In this document: piece after piece, positions 1 through 10,496 of the stretch
Position numbering within the stretch: the first letter of the stretch is position 1
Layout: every line of letters begins with the position of its first letter
Origin: JACCXJ01 sp050740695
GTDB lineage: Bacteria; Pseudomonadota; Gammaproteobacteria; JACCXJ01
Reading direction: 5' to 3'
Assembly (NCBI GenBank): GCA_050740695.1
Contig: JBOIDR010000006.1
Location: forward strand, 6,918 to 70,917
DNA length: 64,000 bases
Notes under the pieces: generated by a model
Seen by the model: only the letters and a program-made list of their open reading frames with translations
What the model was told of the DNA's origin: nothing
The model's database searches: none
Made by a program: the position numbers and the translations under genes

Positions 1-672
1 CGGGACGGAGCCCAGGGACCTGCCGCGGCGCTCAAGAAGGTCTTCAAGATCGATCTATTGCAGACCGATTCCGACGGCTTCGTGAGCAAGGTCGAGGTGC
101 TGGACCTCCTCGACATCGCCGATCCAAACGGGATCTCGACCTCCGCCCCCTCACCCCGCCCCGGAGACTTCGGTCTCGGCGATGGATTCAGGTTTCCCTT
201 CGTCACCATCGAAGACGTGGTGATCCTGTCGCCTTCGGAGCTCCTGGTCATCAACGACAACAACTTTCCGTTCTCGGCCGGCCGTAATGTGAGCCTTCCC
301 GATGACAATGAATTCATTCAGGTCCTACTCGACGACGCGCTCGGCGTGGACCCGGAAGTGCTCGTTCGGCCAACGCTTTCGACGGCGCGCGAGGAGCTTT
401 TGGCCGCAGCGCATGCGGCACTCACGGGCGCGTTCGACGACGCCGGTGGATCGGGGGCGCTCGCCCTTGCGGCAATAACACGCGCCCGGGACCTGTTCCG
501 CTTACACGAGCCGAAGAGGCTCGAAAAGCGGCTCCACCGTTTGCTCGAAGCGAAAAAGCTTACCGGAGCCGCGCTCGACAAGGCGGAACTCGGCCGATCG
601 GAGCAGGCCGCTGCCGGCTTCATCGCAGCCCGGCGCTTGATCGGTGAGGCCCTGGCGGGAGTGAAGAATTAG
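1..672 (+). CDS. Phytase-like esterase protein, C-terminal part (5' end outside window)
   Basis: The reading frame is open from base 1 and ends at TAG 670-672, so only the C-terminal ~223 residues are present; the TTG at 58 is probably internal. The segment IEDVVILSPSELLVINDNN followed by a Pro-Asp-Asp-rich stretch resembles the end of the 'esterase-like activity of phytase' family (PF13449), secreted beta-propeller-type proteins of poorly defined substrate. The last ~100 residues form an alanine- and lysine-rich helical tail with no recognised domain. Family assignment rests on motif memory, not on an alignment. The next gene is also a secreted phosphatase-type protein on the same strand, so the pair may serve phosphate-ester metabolism (inference). 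Confidence 0.55.
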   Translation, partial: RDGAQGPAAALKKVFKIDLLQTDSDGFVSKVEVLDLLDIADPNGISTSAPSPRPGDFGLGDGFRFPFVTIEDVVILSPSELLVINDNNFPFSAGRNVSLPDDNEFIQVLLDDALGVDPEVLVRPTLSTAREELLAAAHAALTGAFDDAGGSGALALAAITRARDLFRLHEPKRLEKRLHRLLEAKKLTGAALDKAELGRSEQAAAGFIAARRLIGEALAGVKN

Positions 673-703
673 CGTGCCAACTCTACCGCGGGTGTTTGCG
701 CAG

Positions 704-852
704 AAATGTAGGGTGGGTTCGGCATGCCCTTTATGCCGCAACCCACCGACTTGGCCGCGCAGCGGGCCTCCTTCCCAAGCCGTACTCCAAAGTGTCGGCC
801 GACGGGTTGGTGGGTTACGCCGCAAACAGCCCGGCTAACCCACCCTACATTT
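704..852. repeat. MITE-like inverted-repeat element, 149 bp
   Basis: Perfect 16-bp terminal inverted repeats (aaatgtagggtgggtt at 704-719 and its complement at 837-852) bound a non-coding element. Each end also folds on itself: gtgggttcggcat/atgccgcaacccac at 713-747, and gtgggtta/taacccac at 810-843. The 'GTAGGGTGGGTT' core belongs to a palindromic family scattered through many proteobacterial and cyanobacterial intergenic regions (general knowledge). It sits between the phytase-like gene and the phosphatase gene. No transposase is encoded. Confidence 0.75.
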
Positions 853-912
853 TATCCGAAGCGCGAGAGGACCCCCGATGCCAACCGATCCTGCGAGCAC
901 GAGGGCCGCGTG

Positions 913-2562
913 ATGTCCTCTGAACGGCACGAGCGTTCTGCCCCTATATCCCTACAACGTATGCGCGCCGTCCGATACTGGACGCGGTGTCTCCTGTGCG
1001 CAGTACTGGCCTCCGGCTGGGTGCTCGGCACGCCCGCGATTGCCGCACCCAAGGTCGTGGTGATCTCTCTGGACGGTGCCACGCCCCGCAACATCGAAAG
1101 GTTTCTGAACGATGGCACCCTGAGCGAACGACGCGGCCTTGGGCTCCTCATCAAACGCGGGGTGACGGCGGAGCGGAATGTCACCGTTACACCGTCGCTC
1201 ACAGCCCCCGGGCATATCGCGATCGCGACCGGCTCGGCGGCGGCAAAGAACGACGTCCTTGCCAATAGCTTTCATCTCCTCGCGAGCCCCTTCGCAAGGA
1301 ACATCAGCGGCTTTTCCGCCCCCATCGGCGGCTATCGGTCCAGTCCCCACGGGTCCGAGGAGAGCCCCGACCCGAGCGCCGAGCCCCTGTGGGTGGCATT
1401 GCGAGCTGCTGGAAAAAAGGTCGTGACCGCGACCTTTCCGGGTGGGGACGGGCTTGATATCCGCGTACCCGGCCTGATCGATAGCCCCGTCATCCAGCCG
1501 GCAAGCCTGCGCACGGTAGACTATACGGTGCCCTTCGGGGCCTTTGCCGGCCTGGGTGCCCGGGGCTTCGAGCTGTCCGGATTGGATTTGGACCTCGCTC
1601 CGCAAACGACGCTCGACCAACTTCAGGCCGTCGGTCGGCTGAGCTTCGGCCCGGTTCGACAGAAGACGACCACGCTCGAGACCTTCACGGTGGGTGGTGT
1701 GAATTACGAGATTCGTGTCGCGGCCCTCGATACGTCCAATGATAACGGGGTGAACTACGATACCTTGGTCTTCTTCGATCAAACCCAGGGGATCTTGCCT
1801 GGGCCCTACTTGCTGCCTTCGACCGGAGCGGCGTTCGTGCGGGCCGGTGAACGGCGCTCCGGTCTCTTTTACCTCGAAGGGAGCAGCAACAAGGCGGGCA
1901 CCGCGTTCTATGTCGCGCATCTGGCGCCGGACCTATCGAGCGTGCGCATCGCCCGCTACGCGGCGAATTTCATACCGCGAAACGCACCGGTGATCCCGGA
2001 CGTGGACGATATCAATAGCCATGTGGGTTTCTGGGCTCCACAACCGGATTTTCGCATTCCCGAGCGCCTGAGCCCCGGTTTCGCCGGCTTCGCGGACCTC
2101 GAGCTCGAGGCGATCTACCAGGATCAGGTTCGCTCCTTCGTCGATTACCAGACGCGCCTGGCCCTGCGGTCCATCGCGCAGAACCGGGACGCCGATCTCG
2201 TCATGATCTACATCGAGCAGCCCGATGGCTCGGGCCACCAGTTCTTGATGACGGATCCGCGGCAGGCGACGAACCCGCTGGATGCGGGCTCCATCGGTCC
2301 GAACCAGGATCGAGCCAAGATCCGCCGTTATCGTGATTACCTTCGCCGGGCTTACCAGGCCGCGGATGACGCGGTACAGCGCATCATCGAGGCCGTGGGT
2401 CAGGAACCCGATGGTCGGCCTCGGAGCAACATCATCGTGGTTTCCGATCACGGCTTCGCGCCCTTCCATACGGCCGTCAGTATCAACAACCTGCTCGCCG
2501 GACATGGGCTCGATCCCGCCAAGGTCCGCGCCGTCACTTCGGGGCCGGCAGTGAACGTGTAG
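913..2562 (+). CDS. Alkaline phosphatase family (type I phosphodiesterase/nucleotide pyrophosphatase) protein, 3'-truncated
   Basis: Predicted secreted metallophosphatase of the COG1524 type. ATG 913 gives a signal peptide (hydrophobic CLLCAVLASGWVLG, cleavage near AIAAPK) followed at once by KVVVISLDGATPRNIERF, the first metal-binding Asp motif. Thr-Pro-Ser-Leu-Thr-Ala-Pro-Gly-His (the nucleophile region), MIYIEQPDGSGHQFL and VVSDHGFAPFH supply the other metal ligands, so the catalytic half looks complete. An in-frame TAG at 2560-2562 stops the protein after GPAVNV, where relatives continue for roughly 150-200 more residues. The same frame resumes just after the stop with a family-like segment, pointing to an internal deletion. 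The frame is open upstream to 724, but that part lies in the inverted-repeat element, so 913 is preferred. Confidence 0.7.
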   Translation: MSSERHERSAPISLQRMRAVRYWTRCLLCAVLASGWVLGTPAIAAPKVVVISLDGATPRNIERFLNDGTLSERRGLGLLIKRGVTAERNVTVTPSLTAPGHIAIATGSAAAKNDVLANSFHLLASPFARNISGFSAPIGGYRSSPHGSEESPDPSAEPLWVALRAAGKKVVTATFPGGDGLDIRVPGLIDSPVIQPASLRTVDYTVPFGAFAGLGARGFELSGLDLDLAPQTTLDQLQAVGRLSFGPVRQKTTTLETFTVGGVNYEIRVAALDTSNDNGVNYDTLVFFDQTQGILPGPYLLPSTGAAFVRAGERRSGLFYLEGSSNKAGTAFYVAHLAPDLSSVRIARYAANFIPRNAPVIPDVDDINSHVGFWAPQPDFRIPERLSPGFAGFADLELEAIYQDQVRSFVDYQTRLALRSIAQNRDADLVMIYIEQPDGSGHQFLMTDPRQATNPLDAGSIGPNQDRAKIRRYRDYLRRAYQAADDAVQRIIEAVGQEPDGRPRSNIIVVSDHGFAPFHTAVSINNLLAGHGLDPAKVRAVTSGPAVNV

Positions 2563-2685
2563 CGCCCGAGCATGAGTGCGATCTTTATCGCCTCCGGGCC
2601 GAGGTCACTGCCGATGGCAGGCTCATAGTGCGGATCCACGACGTGAGCGGCGCCGTGTTGTTCGAGAGGACGCTAGTGCCTGAAT
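2563..2685 (+). pseudogene. Remnant of the 3' end of the phosphatase gene
   Basis: Directly after the TAG at 2560-2562, the same frame reads RPSMSAIFIASGP, which resembles the conserved C-terminal motif (H.Y.P..P.M.AIF...GP) of alkaline-phosphatase-family enzymes. From 2601 a different frame reads ADGRLIVRIHDVSGAVLFER and ends at TGA 2685, like the tail of a secreted protein. I infer that one or two internal deletions removed the codons between the catalytic core and these tails. It is not expected to be translated. Confidence 0.4.
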
Positions 2686-2702
2686 GACGCTAGTGCCTGA
2701 AT
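2669..2702. repeat. Perfect 17-bp tandem duplication
   Basis: The unit gacgctagtgcctgaat occurs at 2669-2685 and again at 2686-2702 with no mismatch. It spans the last stop codon of the phosphatase remnant. A similar 17-bp tandem duplication lies at 24150-24183. Confidence 0.9.
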
Positions 2703-3112
2703 AGGGTCCCGACTGGTTCCGACGCTTAGCAGGCTGCCAAAAACCGAAGTTGCTCGTCAAGCAATTCCGGGATGGCGTTAGTGCTAGTGTAGGTGTTGCT
2801 GGTCCGCGACCCGGCCGAGCTTATGAACCAGCGGATCCTTCTCCTTGTCGCCGAAATCGGCGAAGTCAAGCCGGCGATACCCCAGACCGTTTCTGCTTGA
2901 GTACGAGCTATGGGCCCGGCGTCGACTGCCCAGCTCTCGATCAAGCGCGTTACGATCCGGTGGCTCTGATCACGGCGTTCGATTAATAACGGAAGCGAGA
3001 TCGAAACTAACCAGTGCACTTCCGTCGAGACGCCGTCGAGCGTGCCACGAAAGACCTTGACCAAACCAGGCCAGGCATGCATGGTCTAGGGCCTCGCCGC
3101 TCGTCGGCTCGC
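2703..3112. other. Intergenic region, no gene recognised
   Basis: About 410 bp between the phosphatase remnant and the 3' end of treZ. The longest frame here (2726-3082, minus) has no family-like motif, an unusual Ser/Thr/Arg-rich composition and no convincing ribosome binding site. It could be eroded coding sequence, since the flanking gene is decayed. No terminator with a T-run was found. Confidence 0.4.
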
Positions 3113-4957
3113 TCATCCTTCCGATCCGGCCTCTTCGTAAAACCAGGCCCCCGACCAGGGGGGCACGGCTTTTTGCGACAGGGCGGCACTCATCGTATTA
3201 TCAGTTGCATAGAATAGCTCGCCGGCAGGGACTTCCAGGAGGGGAGCTGCCTCATCCCCGAGGTCTGCGATGAGCGTCAGCCGGCCCCCATCGCCCAGGG
3301 TCCAGTTGACCAAGAGACCGTTCGTATCGAGCAGCGCGAAGTGAGCCTCTCGATCGGGCATGCCGCATAGCCGCGGTGTGATCTCTCGGGCACGCACCGC
3401 GAGCAGATCCCGATAGAGCCTCAGCCACTCGGCGTGGGGAGCGCGCATCAGGCAATCCCAGTCGAGCTTGGCGCTCCGCTGGGTCCCGAGCGCGTTGGGG
3501 TCCGGGATCCACTCCACCGAGGCGGTAAAGTTGTGGGACCCGGAGAACTCCCTGCGCCGCCCTTCGCTCACGGCGCTCGCGAGCTCCGTTCCGAAATCGC
3601 AGAAGAAGGGAAAGGGCTGGCCGGCGCGAAATTCTTCCCCCATGAAGAGCAGCGGGGGCAAGGGCGCGAGCAGCACGATAGAGAGCGCGACCCGGAGCTT
3701 ATGCGGCTCGGTCAGCATCGAAAGCCGATCCCCGAGCGGGCGATTGCCGATCTGGTCGTGGTTCTGCAGGAACGAGACGAAAGCCGCAAGCGGTAGGCCT
3801 TGGCTCGGTTCCCCGCGCGGCCGGTTGTGGCGGTGGGCCGAGCGCTCACCCTGGTAGGCGAAGCCTCCGCTCAGGCAACGCCCCAGGTAGGCGGCGGGCC
3901 GTGCGGCATAGTCGGCGTAATAGCCCCCGGTCTCGCCGGTGAGGAGCACATGCAGGCTGTGGTGGAGGTCGTCGTTCCACTGCGCCGTGTACGCGATCGG
4001 GGTCCCATCCTCACGGCGCCGGAGATAATGCGCCTCGTTATTATCGTTCTCGAGCACGAGATGGATGTTACGTTGTCGCCCCGGTCCGGCGCGCACGGCC
4101 TCGGAAAGCTCGATGAGGATATGCGGGTCGGAATCGTCGAAGATGGCATGAACGGCGTCGAGGCGCAGGCCGTCGAGATGAAACTCGTTGAGCCAGTAGA
4201 GGGCGTTATGGATAAAAAAGTCGCGCACCATGCGGCTCTGTGCCCCGTCAAAATCTATCGCCGGCCCCCACGGTGTCTTGTGTCGATCGGTGAAGAACTG
4301 CGGCGCATAGGCGTCCAGATAATTGCCCTCCGGGCCGAAGTGGTTGTAGACGACATCCAGCAGCACCATGAGCCCCTTGGCATGGGCGGACTGGATCAGA
4401 TCCTTGAATTGGTCCGGCGACCCGTACGCGCTATCGGGGGCGAAAGGCAGCACGCCGTCGTAACCCCAGTTGCGGCGCCCGGGGAAATCCGCGACCGGCA
4501 TGATCTCGAGGGCGGTGACCCCGAGCTCGACCAGGTAATCGAGCCGCTCCTTGACCCCGGCAAAGGTACCCTGCGGAGAGAAACACCCGACATGGAGCTC
4601 GTAGAGGACGGCCTCGTCCCAGTCCCGCCCCTTCCAGCCTTCATCCTGCCAGCACCAGGTCTCGGGGTCGATGATCTGACTCGGGCCATGCACGTCGTCG
4701 GGATTGAAGCGGGAGGCCGGATCGGGGACACACCGCTGCCCGTCGATCCGGTAGCGATAGCGGTTTCCGGGCGCGGCCTGTGGGGTTACGATCTCGAACC
4801 ACCCTGAGCCCATAGGCCGCATCGTCAAGAATGTCCGTGGATGTGTATCTTCCAGGCACAGCGCCACCTCGTGCGCGGCCGGCGCCCATAGGCGGAAGCG
4901 CACGCTCGCATCGTCCAGCGGCTCGGCCCCAAAGGGCATGCGATGGCGGCGTTTCAC
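3113..4957 (-). CDS. treZ: Malto-oligosyltrehalose trehalohydrolase (TreZ)
   Basis: GH13 enzyme that releases trehalose from malto-oligosyltrehalose in the TreY/TreZ pathway; cytosolic. The 614 residues match the family's usual length. It begins RHRMPFGAE with a CBM48-like N-terminal beta domain (~1-100), then the (beta/alpha)8 barrel: VVYNHFGPEGNYL, the nucleophile region LRLDAVHAIFDDS, the acid/base region LVLENDNNEA and FLQNHDQIGNR. The start is GTG 4957. It is the last gene of the alpha-glucan operon, 21 bp after the treS-maltokinase stop. No treY (maltooligosyltrehalose synthase) or treX lies in the window, so the partner must be elsewhere. TreZ here may feed trehalose to the adjacent TreS (inference). 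Confidence 0.93.
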   Translation of the reverse strand: MKRRHRMPFGAEPLDDASVRFRLWAPAAHEVALCLEDTHPRTFLTMRPMGSGWFEIVTPQAAPGNRYRYRIDGQRCVPDPASRFNPDDVHGPSQIIDPETWCWQDEGWKGRDWDEAVLYELHVGCFSPQGTFAGVKERLDYLVELGVTALEIMPVADFPGRRNWGYDGVLPFAPDSAYGSPDQFKDLIQSAHAKGLMVLLDVVYNHFGPEGNYLDAYAPQFFTDRHKTPWGPAIDFDGAQSRMVRDFFIHNALYWLNEFHLDGLRLDAVHAIFDDSDPHILIELSEAVRAGPGRQRNIHLVLENDNNEAHYLRRREDGTPIAYTAQWNDDLHHSLHVLLTGETGGYYADYAARPAAYLGRCLSGGFAYQGERSAHRHNRPRGEPSQGLPLAAFVSFLQNHDQIGNRPLGDRLSMLTEPHKLRVALSIVLLAPLPPLLFMGEEFRAGQPFPFFCDFGTELASAVSEGRRREFSGSHNFTASVEWIPDPNALGTQRSAKLDWDCLMRAPHAEWLRLYRDLLAVRAREITPRLCGMPDREAHFALLDTNGLLVNWTLGDGGRLTLIADLGDEAAPLLEVPAGELFYATDNTMSAALSQKAVPPWSGAWFYEEAGSEG

Positions 4958-4978
4958 GGCCGGTATCCCGTCCCGGGC

Positions 4979-8332
<3,354 letters not shown>

Positions 8333-8341
8333 GGGGTGCTC

Positions 8342-8484
8342 AGAGGTTGTGAAAAAACCTACTGCGCTCGGCATCTCGCGTTCCGGCGGTGCTCGGAATC
8401 CTCATGTATTTCAAACATACTGCGGTTCCTGCGCTCCGGCGGAACGCGACCTTCCTTCGCTCGCGACGGTTTTTCACAACCTCT
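8342..8484. repeat. MITE-like inverted-repeat element inside the glucan operon, ~143 bp
   Basis: Terminal inverted repeats agaggttgtgaaaaaacc (8342-8359) and ggtttttcacaacctct (8468-8484) match except for one T of the T-run. The interior is non-coding and partly palindromic (ttccggcgg.../...ctccggcggaa). The right repeat ends exactly on the first base of the glgE stop codon (8484-8486), and the left repeat ends 9 bp before the treS start codon, so the element fills the whole glgE-treS gap. It must be co-transcribed with the operon and could form a hairpin that affects mRNA stability or treS translation (inference). Confidence 0.8.
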
Positions 8485-10472
8485 CACACGAAGTAATCGA
8501 AATCCCGTTCGCTGCGAAGCCGGCGCCGTAACCGTAAGACATGCGCCGGCATGATTTCCGGATCGATCTCTACGTAGTTGCGCGCTCCGTGCCAGAGATA
8601 ACGGGCGTCGCTCACAAGCTCATGCGCCTGATGGGGGTGGCGCGGGTCGATCGCGAGGTCGGCGAGGGGAAGCTCCACCCAGCCCGAACGCGTATGGTGC
8701 GGATCGAGATTGACCACGATGACTAGGACGTTACTGAGGTCATCGGTCCATCGGCCGTAGCAGATCAACTCGTCGTTATCGAGCGGATAGAAGCACAGAT
8801 TACGGCCGCGCTGTAAGGCCGGGTTGTCCTGTCGGATCCGATTGACCCTGGCGATAAGATCACGCAGGCTGTCCGGACGATCGATCTCCCAGTGCCGGAC
8901 CTCGTACTTCTCCGAATCCAGGTACTCCTCGCTGCCCGCCTCGCGCGCGCGGTTCTCGTACAGCTCGAAAGCGGGGCCGTAGATCCCGTAGTTGGGTGAT
9001 AGGGTAGCGGCCAGGATCAGCCGCGCGATGAAGGCGGGACGGCCACCGAATTGCAGATATTCGCTCAGGATATCCGGCGTATTCGGCCACAGGCTGGGCC
9101 GGAAATATTGCTGCGAGTCCGCCTTTGTGAGTTCGGTAAAATAGCTGCTCAGCTCGGCCTTCGTATTGCGCCACGTAAAATAGGTATAGGACTGCGTGAA
9201 GCCGAGCTTGGCTAGCCGATGCATGACCTTGGGACGGGTAAAGGCCTCGGACAAGAGGATCACGTCTGGGTGCGCCTTCTTGATGTCGTCGATCAGCCAT
9301 TCCCAGAAGGCAAAGGGCTTGGTATGGGGGTTGTCGACACGGAAAATGCGAATACCCTGTCCGATCCAAAACAGAAACACGTCCCTCAGCTCTTCCCAGA
9401 GAGGCTCCCAGCACTCGGTCTCGAAGTACAGGGGATAGATGTCCTGGTATTTCTTCGGCGGGTTTTCGGCGTATTGCACGGTGCCATCGGGACGCCGGCG
9501 GAACCATTCCGGATGCTCCCGCACATAGGGGTGATCGGGAGAGCACTGCAGGGCGATGTCGAGGGCCAGATCGATGCCGATCTCGCTCGCCTTCTTGCTG
9601 AGCCGCCCCAGCTCATCCAGGGTCCCGAGCGCCGGATGCACGGCCATGTGGCCACCCGCCTCCGCACCGATCGCCCAGGGGCTACCCGGGTCCTGGGGAC
9701 CGGCCCGCAGGGTATTGTTCCTGCCCTTGCGGTGGGTATGGCCGATGGGATGGATGGGCGGCAGATACAGGATGTCGAAACCCATGGCCGCGATATACGT
9801 AAGGCGAGCCTCGCAGTCCTTGAAGGTCCCTTGCTGCCCCGGTGACGCGGCGCAGGAGCGGGGAAACATTTCGTACCAAGTGCTGAAACACGCGTGCTCA
9901 GGGTCGACGATGACCACAAGATCCTTGTCGTAGGAGGTGCTCAAGTGCCGGTCTGGATAGCGGGTCATGAGCGCCGCGAGGTCGTCATCCATGGCGACCC
10001 GCTGCCCGCATGCCGGGTTCCTCGCGCTTCGCAATGCCTCTGCGAAGGCGCGCAGGCGCGCTGCGTCCTCACCGGTGGCGCGCTCTGCCGCTTCCTCGTT
10101 TAGTGCGGCGCCGACGAGGAGCGCGATCGCGATGTCCTGCGGCTCGCTACGCTTGGCCAGGTCCTGACGCCAGGACTGGAACGGGTCGATCCACGCACTG
10201 ATCCCATAGCGATAACGCCCGAGCTCGCTCACGTGGAACGCACCGCGCCAGCGGTCATTCCCGGTGGGAGCCATCGGGACCTCGGTCCAGGTGTCTTCTT
10301 CTTCGCGGCGGTATCGCAAGATGCCGGCAATGGCTTCGTGACCATCGGCAAAGATATCCGCCTCCACCACGATGCCCTCGCCGAGGGCGCGTTTGATCGG
10401 GAAGCGGCCGCCATCGATCTCCGGCTCGACCGCCGTGATCACCACGCGCCTTCTCCCCTCCTCGGGCTGCAC
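8484..10472 (-). CDS. glgE: Alpha-1,4-glucan:maltose-1-phosphate maltosyltransferase (GlgE)
   Basis: GH13_3 enzyme that transfers maltose from alpha-maltose-1-phosphate to the non-reducing end of an alpha-1,4-glucan; the second step of the GlgE pathway after TreS-Mak. 662 residues, the usual length. Seen: N-terminal beta domain (~1-110), CFSTWYEMFPRS, IYLPPIHPIGHTHRKG-type region, DLALDIALQCSPDHPYV, nucleophile Asp in IFRVDNPHTKPF and acid/base Glu in ILLSEAFTRPKVM. The start is GTG 10472 with a GGAGG ribosome binding site 8 nt upstream. It lies 24 bp after glgB and is followed by the inverted repeat and then treS-mak, so transport-independent glucan synthesis from trehalose is encoded in one operon. 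Confidence 0.95.
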   Translation of the reverse strand: MQPEEGRRRVVITAVEPEIDGGRFPIKRALGEGIVVEADIFADGHEAIAGILRYRREEEDTWTEVPMAPTGNDRWRGAFHVSELGRYRYGISAWIDPFQSWRQDLAKRSEPQDIAIALLVGAALNEEAAERATGEDAARLRAFAEALRSARNPACGQRVAMDDDLAALMTRYPDRHLSTSYDKDLVVIVDPEHACFSTWYEMFPRSCAASPGQQGTFKDCEARLTYIAAMGFDILYLPPIHPIGHTHRKGRNNTLRAGPQDPGSPWAIGAEAGGHMAVHPALGTLDELGRLSKKASEIGIDLALDIALQCSPDHPYVREHPEWFRRRPDGTVQYAENPPKKYQDIYPLYFETECWEPLWEELRDVFLFWIGQGIRIFRVDNPHTKPFAFWEWLIDDIKKAHPDVILLSEAFTRPKVMHRLAKLGFTQSYTYFTWRNTKAELSSYFTELTKADSQQYFRPSLWPNTPDILSEYLQFGGRPAFIARLILAATLSPNYGIYGPAFELYENRAREAGSEEYLDSEKYEVRHWEIDRPDSLRDLIARVNRIRQDNPALQRGRNLCFYPLDNDELICYGRWTDDLSNVLVIVVNLDPHHTRSGWVELPLADLAIDPRHPHQAHELVSDARYLWHGARNYVEIDPEIMPAHVLRLRRRLRSERDFDYFV

Positions 10473-10496
10473 TTGGTTCCTCCGTGACCTAGACGC

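Noticed and set aside
2726..3082. 118-residue minus-strand frame before treZ
   Set aside because: No motif, no ribosome binding site, composition like non-coding DNA. It might be an eroded gene, but there is no support.
8333..8374. N-terminal extension of treS-mak to 8374
   Set aside because: The extra codons are translated from the inserted inverted-repeat element.
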